A stretch of DNA of 41,631 bases, from positions 1 through 41,631 of the forward strand of contig JAAZBB010000041.1 in NCBI GenBank assembly GCA_012514035.1, written 5' to 3'. This DNA comes from Lentisphaerota bacterium (lineage in GTDB: Bacteria > Verrucomicrobiota > Kiritimatiellia > CAIQIC01 > Lenti-01). The notes beneath the pieces are model-generated. The model had not been told where the DNA came from. It made no database searches and saw only the letters and a list, made by a program, of their open reading frames with translations. The translations under genes were made by a program, and so were the position numbers. Of this stretch, positions 8,392 to 15,846 are shown piece after piece (positions within the stretch are counted from its first letter, which is position 1; every line of letters starts with the position of its first letter).

Positions 8392-8424
8392 CAGGAGATA
8401 ATGGATATTCCCAAGCGAATATGA
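8392..8424 (+). promoter_or_regulatory. nadA leader: coupled mini-ORF or -10 box
   Basis: AGGAG (8393-8397) followed by an ATG at 8401 opens a seven-codon frame, MDIPKRI, whose TGA (8422-8424) overlaps the nadA ATG as ATGA. nadA itself has no Shine-Dalgarno site, so the mini-ORF could load ribosomes onto it. The same bases contain GATAAT (8397-8402), a near-consensus -10, which would instead give nadA a 12-base leader. The sequence cannot decide between these. Confidence 0.35.
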
Positions 8425-9320
8425 ATCTCGCCGCTGAAATTCAGAGGCTCAAGGCCGAACGCAACGCCGTCATCCTGGTCCACAACTATCAGCTCCCTGA
8501 GGTGCAGGATATCGCCGATTTCCTCGGGGATTCCCTGGAACTCTCCCGCAAGGCCACGGAAATCACGGCCGGTGTCATTGTGTTCTGCGGTGTGCATTTC
8601 ATGGCCGAGACCGCCGCCATCCTCAATCCCGGCAAAACGGTTCTGCTGCCCGACGCCCGGGCCGGCTGCCCCATGGCCGACATGATCACCGGTGACCAGT
8701 TGCGGGAATTCAAGGCCCAGCATCCCGGCGCCAAGGTGGTCTGCTATGTGAACTCCACCGCCGAGGTGAAGGCAGAAAGCGACTGCTGCTGCACCTCCGG
8801 CAACGCCGTGAAGATCGTCCAGCACTATGCCGACCACGAAGTGCTGTTCGTGCCCGACCAGCATCTCGGCAGCTTGGTCGAGGAACGCCTCGGCCGAAAG
8901 CTGATCCTGTGGCCCGGCTATTGCCCCACCCACGCCCGCATCCACCCCCGGGAAATCCTGGAGCTGAAGGCCGCCCGTCCGCGCGCGCTTGTTCTCGCCC
9001 ACCCCGAATGCCCCCCGCCTGTGCGCGCGCTCGCCGACCAAGTCCTGTCCACCGGCCAGATGTGGGCGTTCGTGCGGGAAAATCCGGCCCAGGAATACAT
9101 CATCGCCACTGAGGAAGGCATGCTGCACCGCCTGCGGAAGGACAATCCCGGCAAAACTTTTCACCGCGTCTCCCCCTTCGCCGTCTGCCCCAACATGAAG
9201 CGCATCAACCTGGACAAGGTCCTGTTTGTCTTGCGCAATCTGGCCCCCGCAATCAAGGTGGAAGAACCAATCGCTTCCGGCGCCCGCCGCGCCATCGAGC
9301 AGATGCTCGCCTGGTCCTGA
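8421..9320 (+). CDS. nadA: Quinolinate synthase
   Basis: 299-residue cytoplasmic [4Fe-4S] enzyme condensing iminoaspartate with dihydroxyacetone phosphate to quinolinate in NAD synthesis. The three cluster cysteines are visible at C83 (RAGCPMAD), C168 (GYCPTH) and C256 (AVCPNMKRINLDKV), with the spacing of short-type NadA. Also present are NYQLPEVQDIADFLGDSLELS and HPECPPPVRALAD. It has N where many NadA have Y in the HYYQ motif (here HNYQ). No in-frame alternative start lies upstream. No nadB or nadC is in the window, so the iminoaspartate source lies elsewhere. Confidence 0.95.
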   Translation: MNLAAEIQRLKAERNAVILVHNYQLPEVQDIADFLGDSLELSRKATEITAGVIVFCGVHFMAETAAILNPGKTVLLPDARAGCPMADMITGDQLREFKAQHPGAKVVCYVNSTAEVKAESDCCCTSGNAVKIVQHYADHEVLFVPDQHLGSLVEERLGRKLILWPGYCPTHARIHPREILELKAARPRALVLAHPECPPPVRALADQVLSTGQMWAFVRENPAQEYIIATEEGMLHRLRKDNPGKTFHRVSPFAVCPNMKRINLDKVLFVLRNLAPAIKVEEPIASGARRAIEQMLAWS

Positions 9321-9387
9321 TCCCGTCCCGGCGGGACCATCCGCATGCTGGTCTCCGGCCGCGCGGCGGGCGAGCTTCGGAATCTTT

Positions 9388-9415
9388 TTGCTTTGGGTAC
9401 TCTTCGCGCTATGAT
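9388..9415 (+). promoter_or_regulatory. Candidate promoter of the uracil-type permease
   Basis: TTGCTT (9388-9393), 16-base spacer, TATGAT (9410-9415, five of six consensus). It leaves a leader of about 24 bases with AGAAGGG before the ATG at 9446. Confidence 0.45.
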
Positions 9416-9445
9416 GAAAACACTTTCAAGCAGAAGGGTCACGCC

Positions 9446-10705
9446 ATGGATGCGATCACCACCGCCCGGAAGACTATCCTGGGCATTCAAATGCTGTTCG
9501 TCGCATTTGGTGCGCTGATCCTGGTGCCCCTGCTGACAGGGCTGGATCCATCCATTGCCCTGTTCACGGCCGGCGCCGGCACGCTGCTGTTCCATGCCAT
9601 TACCGGCGGATCCGTCCCGATCTTTCTCGCCAGTTCCTTTGCGTTCATCGCGCCCATTCAATACGCGATGAAGGCATTCGGCCCCGGTGCCACCTTTGGT
9701 GCCCTCTTCTGTACCGGGTTGATCTATCTCCTGTTCAGCGTCATGGCACGACTCGGCGGGGCCAACCTACTCAACCGCTACCTGCCGCCCATCGTTACCG
9801 GTCCCGTCATCATGGTCATCGGTCTGAAACTCGCCCCGGTGGCGGTCGGCATGACGCGTAGTTTCAGTGGCTCCGGCCCACCGGAAAGCCGGGCATTGGT
9901 TTTGGCCGCCTGCTCACTGCTGACGGCCGTGGGGGCTGTCATGTACGGTAAAAAGCTGTTGAGCCTGATCCCGATCCTCTGCGGCATCATTGCCGGCTAT
10001 CTCGTGGCGCTGATCATGGGTGTGGTCGATTTCACCCCCATCCACGAAGCACACTGGTTCCAGTTGCCCTGGACCCTGGCGCGCGAAAACGGTTCATTTG
10101 CCCTGCCGCGATTCGATCCCGCGGCCATTTTGTACATGCTGCCGGTTGCCCTCGCTCCGGCCATTGAACACGTGGGCGACATCCTCGCCATTTCCTCCGT
10201 CACTGGCCGAAACTATCTGGTCCGTCCCGGACTCCACCGCACTTTGCTGGGCGATGGCCTCGCCACTTCGCTGGCGGGCCTGCTCGGCGGGCCGCCAAAC
10301 ACCACGTATTCCGAAGTCACCGGGGCAGTGGCCCTCACCAAGGCCTTTGATCCCGTCCTGATGCGCATTGCCGCGGTCACCGCGATCGTACTTGCTTTTG
10401 CCGGCAAGCTGGGAGCCATCATGCGCACCATCCCCGGCCCGGTCATGGGTGGGATCATGCTCCTCCTGTTCGGCATGATCGCCGCCATCGGCATCAATTC
10501 CCTTGTCAAAGCGCACGTGGACATGTCCCGCTCTCGTAACCTGGTCATCGCTTCCGTCATTCTAACCTCCGGAATCGGCGACATGACCGTGACCTGCGGT
10601 CGCTTCTGTCTCGGCGGCATCGGACTTGCCGGACTGGTCGGCGTGTTGCTGAACCTGATTCTGCCCGGCCGCGGCGAAGCCCACGACATCCCCTGCAGCG
10701 AATGA
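9446..10705 (+). CDS. uraA: NCS2-family nucleobase permease, uracil type
   Basis: 419-residue inner-membrane symporter, about 14 helices, of the UraA/xanthine permease family. The substrate-binding glutamates E241 (APAIEHVGDI) and E290 (NTTYSEVTGA) fall at the positions reported for E. coli UraA, and the TM3 motif ITGGSVPIFLASSFAFIAPI is typical. The residue equivalent to UraA His245 is Asp here, so substrate preference may differ. A good Shine-Dalgarno site (AGAAGGG) precedes the ATG. It imports uracil or a related base with protons. The flanking genes (nadA, tRNA-Leu) are unrelated and it appears monocistronic. Confidence 0.88.
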   Translation: MDAITTARKTILGIQMLFVAFGALILVPLLTGLDPSIALFTAGAGTLLFHAITGGSVPIFLASSFAFIAPIQYAMKAFGPGATFGALFCTGLIYLLFSVMARLGGANLLNRYLPPIVTGPVIMVIGLKLAPVAVGMTRSFSGSGPPESRALVLAACSLLTAVGAVMYGKKLLSLIPILCGIIAGYLVALIMGVVDFTPIHEAHWFQLPWTLARENGSFALPRFDPAAILYMLPVALAPAIEHVGDILAISSVTGRNYLVRPGLHRTLLGDGLATSLAGLLGGPPNTTYSEVTGAVALTKAFDPVLMRIAAVTAIVLAFAGKLGAIMRTIPGPVMGGIMLLLFGMIAAIGINSLVKAHVDMSRSRNLVIASVILTSGIGDMTVTCGRFCLGGIGLAGLVGVLLNLILPGRGEAHDIPCSE

Positions 10706-10736
10706 CTTCAAACCCGTCCCCTTCCACCGGTCATTG

Positions 10737-10765
10737 TTGCGCAATTGGCACCCAATCGGTAATTT
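10737..10765 (+). promoter_or_regulatory. Candidate promoter of tRNA-Leu
   Basis: TTGCGC (10737-10742), 17-base spacer, TAATTT (10760-10765). The distance from the -10 to the tRNA (17 bases) is the same as for the tRNA-Met promoter at 41509. The -10 is weak. Confidence 0.35.
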
Positions 10766-10782
10766 GCGACAGTACTGGTCAA

Positions 10783-10868
10783 GCCCGGGTGGCGAAATGG
10801 CAGACGCAAGGGACTTAAAATCCCTTAACCGAAAGGTTGTGCGGGTTCGACTCCCGCCCCGGGCACCA
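10783..10868 (+). tRNA. tRNA-Leu (anticodon UAA)
   Basis: 86 bases with encoded CCA. Acceptor GCCCGGG pairs with CCCGGGC, the discriminator is A, and the anticodon loop CTTAAAA on stem AGGGA/TCCCT gives anticodon UAA (10816-10818). The long class II variable arm (AACCGAAAGGTT) and T-loop GGTTCGACTCC are present. It reads UUA/UUG codons. Confidence 0.97.
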
Positions 10869-10952
10869 TTTCCGATTTTCGAGCCAAACGCTTTCGGATT
10901 GTTGAATGGGATTCCGGGTACTATCCTCCCCAACAGGTAAAGGTATTCTGCC

Positions 10953-11645
10953 ATGAATGACGCCGTTGAAACCACTCCACCCCTGCCTCCGCCCGCCGCC
11001 CCGCGCCGCTTCGGCTGCCTGCATCTTTTCCTGGCGGTTCTCGTGGCCGTCGTCCTGACGGCGGTCGTTACATTTTTCATCGTGAAGATGGTCCTGTTCC
11101 CGCCGCCGTTTAAGCCGGTGCAACTCAACGCGTGCGAGGAGCAAGTTCTCCAAGCCAAATTGGACTGCCTGGATTTCACGGCAGAAGCCCAGAGCCTGGC
11201 ACCGGCCGACAGCGGCACGCTGGAACCCGAAGCCTATTCCGAAACCGACGCCGACCGGACCGTTCGCTTCTCCGAAAAGGAACTCAATGCCCTGCTGGCA
11301 AATAACACCGATCTGGCCGACAAGCTGGCCATTGACCTGTCCCGGAATCTCATCAGCGCCAAATTGCTGATTCCCCTTGATGAGGATATCCCGATCCTGG
11401 GCGGCAAAACCCTGCGCGTGAAGACCGGCGCTGAATTCAGCTACGCCAACGGGAAACCCGTCCTCATGCTCCGCGGCGTCTCGATCATGGGCGTGGCCCT
11501 GCCCAATGCCTGGCTGGGCGGACTGAAGAACATCGACATCATTCAGGAATTCGGCGGCGAGGCGGGCTTCTGGCAGGCTTTGGCCGACGGCATTGAAGCC
11601 CTGAGCATCCAAGACGGCCAGTTGTCCATAACGCTTAAGGAATAA
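10953..11645 (+). CDS. Membrane-anchored hypothetical protein
   Basis: 230 residues: a short Pro-rich cytoplasmic N-terminus, one transmembrane helix (about 22-48) and an extracytoplasmic domain. That domain has FSEKELNALLANNTDLADKL followed by strands IDLSRNLISAKLLIPLD and LMLRGVSIMGVALPNAWLGG. The pattern recalls DUF2140/YpmS-like and LmeA-like lipid-binding or assembly proteins, but similarity is too weak to name it. Two cysteines (CEEQ, LDCLD) lie just after the helix. AAAGG precedes the ATG. It is followed after 24 bases by the ABM gene and may be cotranscribed. Confidence 0.7.
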   Translation: MNDAVETTPPLPPPAAPRRFGCLHLFLAVLVAVVLTAVVTFFIVKMVLFPPPFKPVQLNACEEQVLQAKLDCLDFTAEAQSLAPADSGTLEPEAYSETDADRTVRFSEKELNALLANNTDLADKLAIDLSRNLISAKLLIPLDEDIPILGGKTLRVKTGAEFSYANGKPVLMLRGVSIMGVALPNAWLGGLKNIDIIQEFGGEAGFWQALADGIEALSIQDGQLSITLKE

Positions 11646-11669
11646 CCACCCGGGCCCAGAGGAAATTCC

Positions 11670-11975
11670 ATGCTGGTTGTCCACGTTCATGTGCAGGTTA
11701 AACCGGAATACATTGACGCTTTCCGCGCGGCCACCATGGAAAACGCCCGACAGAGCGTCCAGGAACCCGGTATCGCCCGGTTTGATGTCGTCCAGCAGGC
11801 GGATGATCCGACGCGGTTCGTACTGGTGGAGTGCTATCGCACTGCCGACGCTCCCGCGGCGCACAAGGAAACCGCCCATTACCTTTGCTGGCGCGATAGC
11901 GTGGCGGACATGATGGCCGTTCCGCGAAGCAGCGTAAAATTCACCAACTTGTTTCCGCCGGACGAGGGCTGGTGA
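11670..11975 (+). CDS. ABM-domain quinol monooxygenase/LsrG-like protein
   Basis: 101-residue ferredoxin-fold protein of the antibiotic biosynthesis monooxygenase family (YgiN, LsrG). The body [37 protein letters not shown], then [22 protein letters not shown] and MMAVPRSS, is typical of LsrG-like members. AGAGGAAA precedes the ATG. It sits 16 bases before an iron-dependent alcohol dehydrogenase, a pairing that suggests one small-molecule detoxification or catabolic step. The substrate cannot be read from sequence; LsrG activity on phospho-AI-2 is not supported because no lsr genes are present. Confidence 0.85.
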   Translation: MLVVHVHVQVKPEYIDAFRAATMENARQSVQEPGIARFDVVQQADDPTRFVLVECYRTADAPAAHKETAHYLCWRDSVADMMAVPRSSVKFTNLFPPDEGW

Positions 11976-11991
11976 CCGGCATCCGCCGCGC

Positions 11992-13146
11992 ATGATCTTC
12001 GAATTTGCCACGTCGCAACGCATCCTCTTCGGGCCCGGCACACTCCGCCAAGCCGCCCCCCTGGCGCGGGAACTTGGCTCCCGCGCCTTGGTCGTTACCA
12101 GCGGCGATTCATCCCGCGCGGCGGCGCTGTTGTCGGCCTTGGATGATCAAGGCCTCGCCCATGTCATCTTTCCGGTCACGGTCGAACCGACCCTTGCGAC
12201 TGTGCGCCAAGGGGTGGTGCAAGCAACAACCTCCCGATGCGATCTGGTGATTGGCTTTGGCGGGGGCAGCGCTCTCGACTCCGCCAAGGCCATCGCCGCA
12301 CTGACCGCCAATGGGGGCGATCCCCTCGACCATCTGGAGGTCATTGGGCGCGGGCTGCCGCTAGCCAAGCCGTCCCTGCCGTCGGTCGCGATCCCCACCA
12401 CCGCCGGCACAGGCTCCGAAGTGACCCACAATGCGGTGCTGGTCTCACCCGAACACGGAGTGAAGGCCAGTTTGCGCGGGCCCACGCTCTTGCCCCGGAT
12501 CGCCATTGTGGACCCGGAACTGACGTATGCCTTGCCCCCGGACATCACCGCCAGCACCGGCCTCGACGCCTTGACTCAGCTCATTGAGCCCTTGACTTCA
12601 ATCCGCGCCAATCCATTGACAGACGCGCTCTGCCGCGCGGGGATCGGGCGCGTGGCCCGTTCGCTCCGCCGGGCTTGCACGACCGGCAAGGATGCGGCCG
12701 CCCGCGCAGACATGGCCATGGCCAGTTTGTTCGGCGGTCTGGCCCTTGCCAATGCGGGATTGGGTGCGGCCCACGGACTGGCCGGCCCCGTCGGCGGCAT
12801 GTTTCCGGCTCCGCATGGCGCGGTTTGCGCCGCATTGCTGCCGCACGTGATGAACATCAACATCGCGGCCCTGCGCGCGCGCCGGCCCCAAAGTCCGGTG
12901 CTGGCGCGATACGCCGAGGTGGCGCGGCTACTGACGGGCTCGGAGTGCGCCCCGCCGGAGGAGGCCGCGGTTTGGGTGCTGGAACTGATCGTCGAATTGA
13001 AAATTCCACGGTTGGGTGCATACGGCCTCACGTCAACCCATATCCCGGTCTTGGCCGAGCGGGCCACTGCGGCCTCCAGCACCAAGGCCAACCCCATCCC
13101 CCTGACGCTGGACGAATTGTCTGAAATCCTCGCCCGGGCTTTGTGA
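11992..13146 (+). CDS. Iron-type (group III) alcohol dehydrogenase
   Basis: 384-residue NAD(P)-dependent dehydrogenase of the Fe-ADH family. The nucleotide-binding GFGGGSALDSAKAIA and PTTAGTGSEVT segments are intact. The metal site is D192 (GLDALTQLIEP), H261 (AAHGLAGP) and H275 (FPAPHGAVCA); the fourth ligand, usually His four residues after the Asp, is Q196. Length is normal. Preceded by the ABM gene with 16 bases between, and probably in one operon with it. Likely oxidises or reduces a small alcohol/aldehyde; substrate unknown. A maleylacetate reductase role is possible for this superfamily but not specifically supported. Confidence 0.88.
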   Translation: MIFEFATSQRILFGPGTLRQAAPLARELGSRALVVTSGDSSRAAALLSALDDQGLAHVIFPVTVEPTLATVRQGVVQATTSRCDLVIGFGGGSALDSAKAIAALTANGGDPLDHLEVIGRGLPLAKPSLPSVAIPTTAGTGSEVTHNAVLVSPEHGVKASLRGPTLLPRIAIVDPELTYALPPDITASTGLDALTQLIEPLTSIRANPLTDALCRAGIGRVARSLRRACTTGKDAAARADMAMASLFGGLALANAGLGAAHGLAGPVGGMFPAPHGAVCAALLPHVMNINIAALRARRPQSPVLARYAEVARLLTGSECAPPEEAAVWVLELIVELKIPRLGAYGLTSTHIPVLAERATAASSTKANPIPLTLDELSEILARAL

Positions 13147-13259
13147 TCCAGTTTTGCAGAGATTCAGACGGGACCTGGACATGAAGCGCACCAGCGATCG
13201 GAATATTCGAAAATCACAGATGAAAGTGCTTCGCCCAGGATGTGGTTCATCCTGTGATT

Positions 13260-14037
13260 TGCCATGGGAATCATAATGTTGTGGGCGGACACCGAGTCCG
13301 TTCATTGCCGCGTGCCCATGCTGCGTCCCGGCTCCAGGTATCGCCACTGGTAGTGACGTGCGGTCATAACCTCGCTGCCCGAGTTCTGTGTGTCCCTGTT
13401 CGCTTCCATGTAACGCCAGCCCGCTGCGGCGATGGGCAACATCGTGGGCTCAAACTTCGTCACCCTCACGTTCGTCGCCGGCGTGTGTGCCCTCTGGCAA
13501 CCGATTGTCGTGGAGCCAACCAGTCGGGAACGGGAGTCCAGCTGGATGATTGTAAGTGCGGCCCTGCTGCTGGCCCTGTCCGTGGATGGTTGAATCAGCT
13601 GCATGGACGGGTTGATCCTGATTGCGGCGTATTACCCTTACTTCCGGGGTACCCTCGATGATGCGCGGAATCAGCGGTGGGATGCGCCGGTGCCCACCGC
13701 CGGGCATGAATGAACTGCTCATCGGCGTGACCTTCTGTGCCTTCGGTACTTCGCTGCCGGAACTGGCCATCGCACTTGGAGCGGTATTCCGCCGCCAGGC
13801 GGATGTCACCCTGGGGGAGAGTTACGCCTCCAATATCTTGATGGGCCTCGCCGTAGCCGGGATACTGGCCTTGGCGCGCCCCTGCCGGTGGAAGCGATGA
13901 TCATCCAGCGCGACCTTCCTCTGCTGGTGCGCACCGGCGTCATGCTCCAGATGTTTGTCACCACCGGGCGGAAGTTCGTACGGTCCGAAACAGATATGAT
14001 GATCGCCATTTTTGCCTTTTTCCTGGCTGCCAGTTCA
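13260..14037 (+). pseudogene. Decayed CaCA-family Na+/Ca2+ exchanger (YrbG-like)
   Basis: Pieces of both alpha-repeats of a cation/Ca2+ exchanger are readable in three frames. First repeat: ASRLQVSPLVVTCG (to about 13362), then after a frameshift TSLPEFCVSLFASM (13369-13410), a TAA at 13411, and MGNIVGSNFVTLTFVAGV (13438 on). A TGA at 13591 interrupts DG-IS-MDGLILIAAYYPYFRG. After another frameshift, MNELLIGVTFCAFGTSLPEL (13706 on) and the LGESYASNILMGLAVAGI segment form the second repeat. A third frameshift near 13880 leads to QRDLPLLVRTGVMLQMFV, ending near 14037. Two stops and three frameshifts make sequencing error unlikely. The order matches an intact gene, so this is a relic in place. 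It lies downstream of the Fe-ADH gene and ends before the thrC promoter. Confidence 0.82.
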
Positions 14038-14126
14038 TGTGCCTCCACCTGCCCCTGCCCTGACCGGCAGACCACTGTCTTGCCGAGCGTGCCGGATTGC
14101 CCCCCTCCGGCGGGGCCGCTAAACGC

Positions 14127-14155
14127 TTGCACCTCGGGTGCGGCCGTCATATAAA
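14127..14155 (+). promoter_or_regulatory. thrC promoter, probably leaderless
   Basis: TTGCAC (14127-14132), 17-base spacer, TATAAA (14150-14155). Transcription should begin at about 14162, three bases before the ATG at 14165, which has no Shine-Dalgarno site. Confidence 0.6.
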
Positions 14156-14164
14156 TGCCCGGCA

Positions 14165-15559
14165 ATGAATCCTATCCGCTATATCAGCACGCGGGGCACC
14201 CAGCCGCCCTTGTCGTTCTTCGACGCCGTGATGACCGGCCTGGCTCGCGACGGCGGCCTGCTGATCCCGGATCGCATCCCGAATGTCACTGAACAGTTGA
14301 GGGACTGGGAAGACCTCGATTATCCGAGTCTCGCCTTTGAAATCATGCGGTTGTTTGCCGACGAACCCGGCGACGCGCGGCTGCGGGAGCTGATTGCCGC
14401 GGCCTATGCCACCTTTGAACATCCGGAAATCGCACCGATCCGCAAGGTGGGCGGCTTGCATGTTCTCGAGCTGTTTCATGGGCCCACCCTTGCTTTCAAG
14501 GATATCGCCCTGCAGTTCCTCGGCCGGCTGTTCGAGGAGATCCTCGAGGAACGAGACGCCCGCTTGAACATCCTGGCGGCAACCAGCGGCGATACCGGCT
14601 CGGCTGCGATCGCCGGTGTGCGCGGCCAGCCGCGCATCCATATTTTCGTTATGCACCCCCACGGTCGCGTCAGTCCGCTCCAGGAACGGCAAATGACCTC
14701 CGTGCTGGATGCCAATGTGTTCAATCTGGCCGTCAAAGGCAGTTTTGACGATTGCCAACTTATCATGAAAACCCTGTTCCGCGACCTGCCTTTCAAGGAT
14801 GCCTATGCCCTGGGTTCCGTGAATTCCGTCAATTGGTCGCGGGTCCTCAGCCAGATTGTATATTATTTCCATGCCGCCTTGCGGGTCCGCGCTGAGACCG
14901 GAGCCGACCAGGTCCAGTTTGCGGTGCCAACCGGCAATTTCGGTGACATTCTCGCCGGATGGTATGCCAAACGGATGGGCTTGCCCGTCCGCCGCCTTAT
15001 TCTTGCCACCAACGAAAACGACATCCTGGCCCGGTTCTTCAACACCGGGACCTATGCGCGGGGGGCGGTCGTGCCGTCCATCAATCCCTCCATGGATATC
15101 CAGGTCGCCAGCAACTTCGAGCGCTGGCTCTATTACAAGGTGGAGCGTGATCCGCAGGCGGTTTCGCGATTGATGACGCAGTTCGCCCGGGAGGGTCGCA
15201 TGGAAATTCCGCGCGATGTCCGGGGTCGCGTCGACGTGGAAATCGTTGCCGGTTCGTCCGACACGAAACACACCCTAGAGACGATCCGCCGCTATCACGA
15301 GACGCACAACTACCTGCTGGATCCGCACACGGCGGCAGGGATATATGTCGCCGAGCAGTACAACGAACTGGACGACCCCATGATCTGCCTGGCCACCGCC
15401 CACCCTGCGAAATTCCCGGAGGCGATTGCCACCGCGACGGGCCAGGACCTGGCCCATCACCCGATCTTGGACGCCTTCGGCCAGGCGCCGACCCGCTGCG
15501 AAGTCGTCGATAATAACGTCGAAGCCGTCAGGGCCTATCTCGCCGCCCGGGCCCGCTGA
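14165..15559 (+). CDS. thrC: Threonine synthase
   Basis: 464-residue PLP enzyme converting O-phosphohomoserine to threonine. The N-terminal YISTRGTQPPLSFFDAVMTGLARDGGLLIP signature marks the long (E. coli/yeast) type. The PLP lysine is K112 in FHGPTLAFKDIALQFLG, and ATSGDTGSAAIAG binds the phosphate. VPTGNFGDILAGWYAKRMG is the usual cofactor-loop segment. The ATG at 14165 was chosen because homologues begin near MxYISTRG and the promoter spacing fits a leaderless transcript; an upstream GTG at 14138 lies inside the promoter. It stands alone, without hom or thrB. Its 3' end faces the kinase gene convergently. Confidence 0.95.
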   Translation: MNPIRYISTRGTQPPLSFFDAVMTGLARDGGLLIPDRIPNVTEQLRDWEDLDYPSLAFEIMRLFADEPGDARLRELIAAAYATFEHPEIAPIRKVGGLHVLELFHGPTLAFKDIALQFLGRLFEEILEERDARLNILAATSGDTGSAAIAGVRGQPRIHIFVMHPHGRVSPLQERQMTSVLDANVFNLAVKGSFDDCQLIMKTLFRDLPFKDAYALGSVNSVNWSRVLSQIVYYFHAALRVRAETGADQVQFAVPTGNFGDILAGWYAKRMGLPVRRLILATNENDILARFFNTGTYARGAVVPSINPSMDIQVASNFERWLYYKVERDPQAVSRLMTQFAREGRMEIPRDVRGRVDVEIVAGSSDTKHTLETIRRYHETHNYLLDPHTAAGIYVAEQYNELDDPMICLATAHPAKFPEAIATATGQDLAHHPILDAFGQAPTRCEVVDNNVEAVRAYLAARAR

Positions 15560-15679
15560 AACCCGTTCCCGCCCTGTTCGCAGCCCCCGAATACACGACT
15601 CCGTGACGGCTGGGACAACCCGGGCGAAAACCTCGCCATGGAAGACTGGGCGGACACCAGATACATGATCCTGAAAATC

Positions 15680-15703
15680 CTCTAATATTTGCAAATATTA
15701 GAG
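15680..15703. repeat. Perfect 24-bp A/T-rich palindrome
   Basis: CTCTAATATTTG (15680-15691) is followed directly by its exact reverse complement (15692-15703). It lies in the 287-base space between the convergent ends of thrC and the kinase gene, in otherwise GC-rich DNA. It could be an operator, a bidirectional terminator or a protein binding site. No gene start is near it. The rest of 15560-15846 shows no supported gene. Confidence 0.85.
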
Positions 15704-15846
15704 CTGATTCATCGGCACTGCCCCGTCTCCGCGGGGGACGGACACGGCCTAGACCGCCCCTCCCCCCACGGACGCGGGCACGACGAAACCGGAATGTTCT
15801 GGATCCTCCGGCCGACGCGCGGGGTGGGAACGGAGATGGGAACGGC

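Noticed and set aside
9325-9337. Terminator after nadA (GTCCC-GGC-GGGAC)
   Set aside because: The stem is five bases with a three-base loop and no T-tract.
11670-13146. LsrG/AI-2 processing operon
   Set aside because: The ABM protein is LsrG-like, but no lsrK, lsrF or lsrB-type genes are present; the pair fits general small-molecule metabolism.
15601-15685. Short reading frame ending EDWADTRYMILKIL before the 24-bp palindrome
   Set aside because: It has no ribosome site and no recognisable family; it could be a gene remnant, but nothing supports that.
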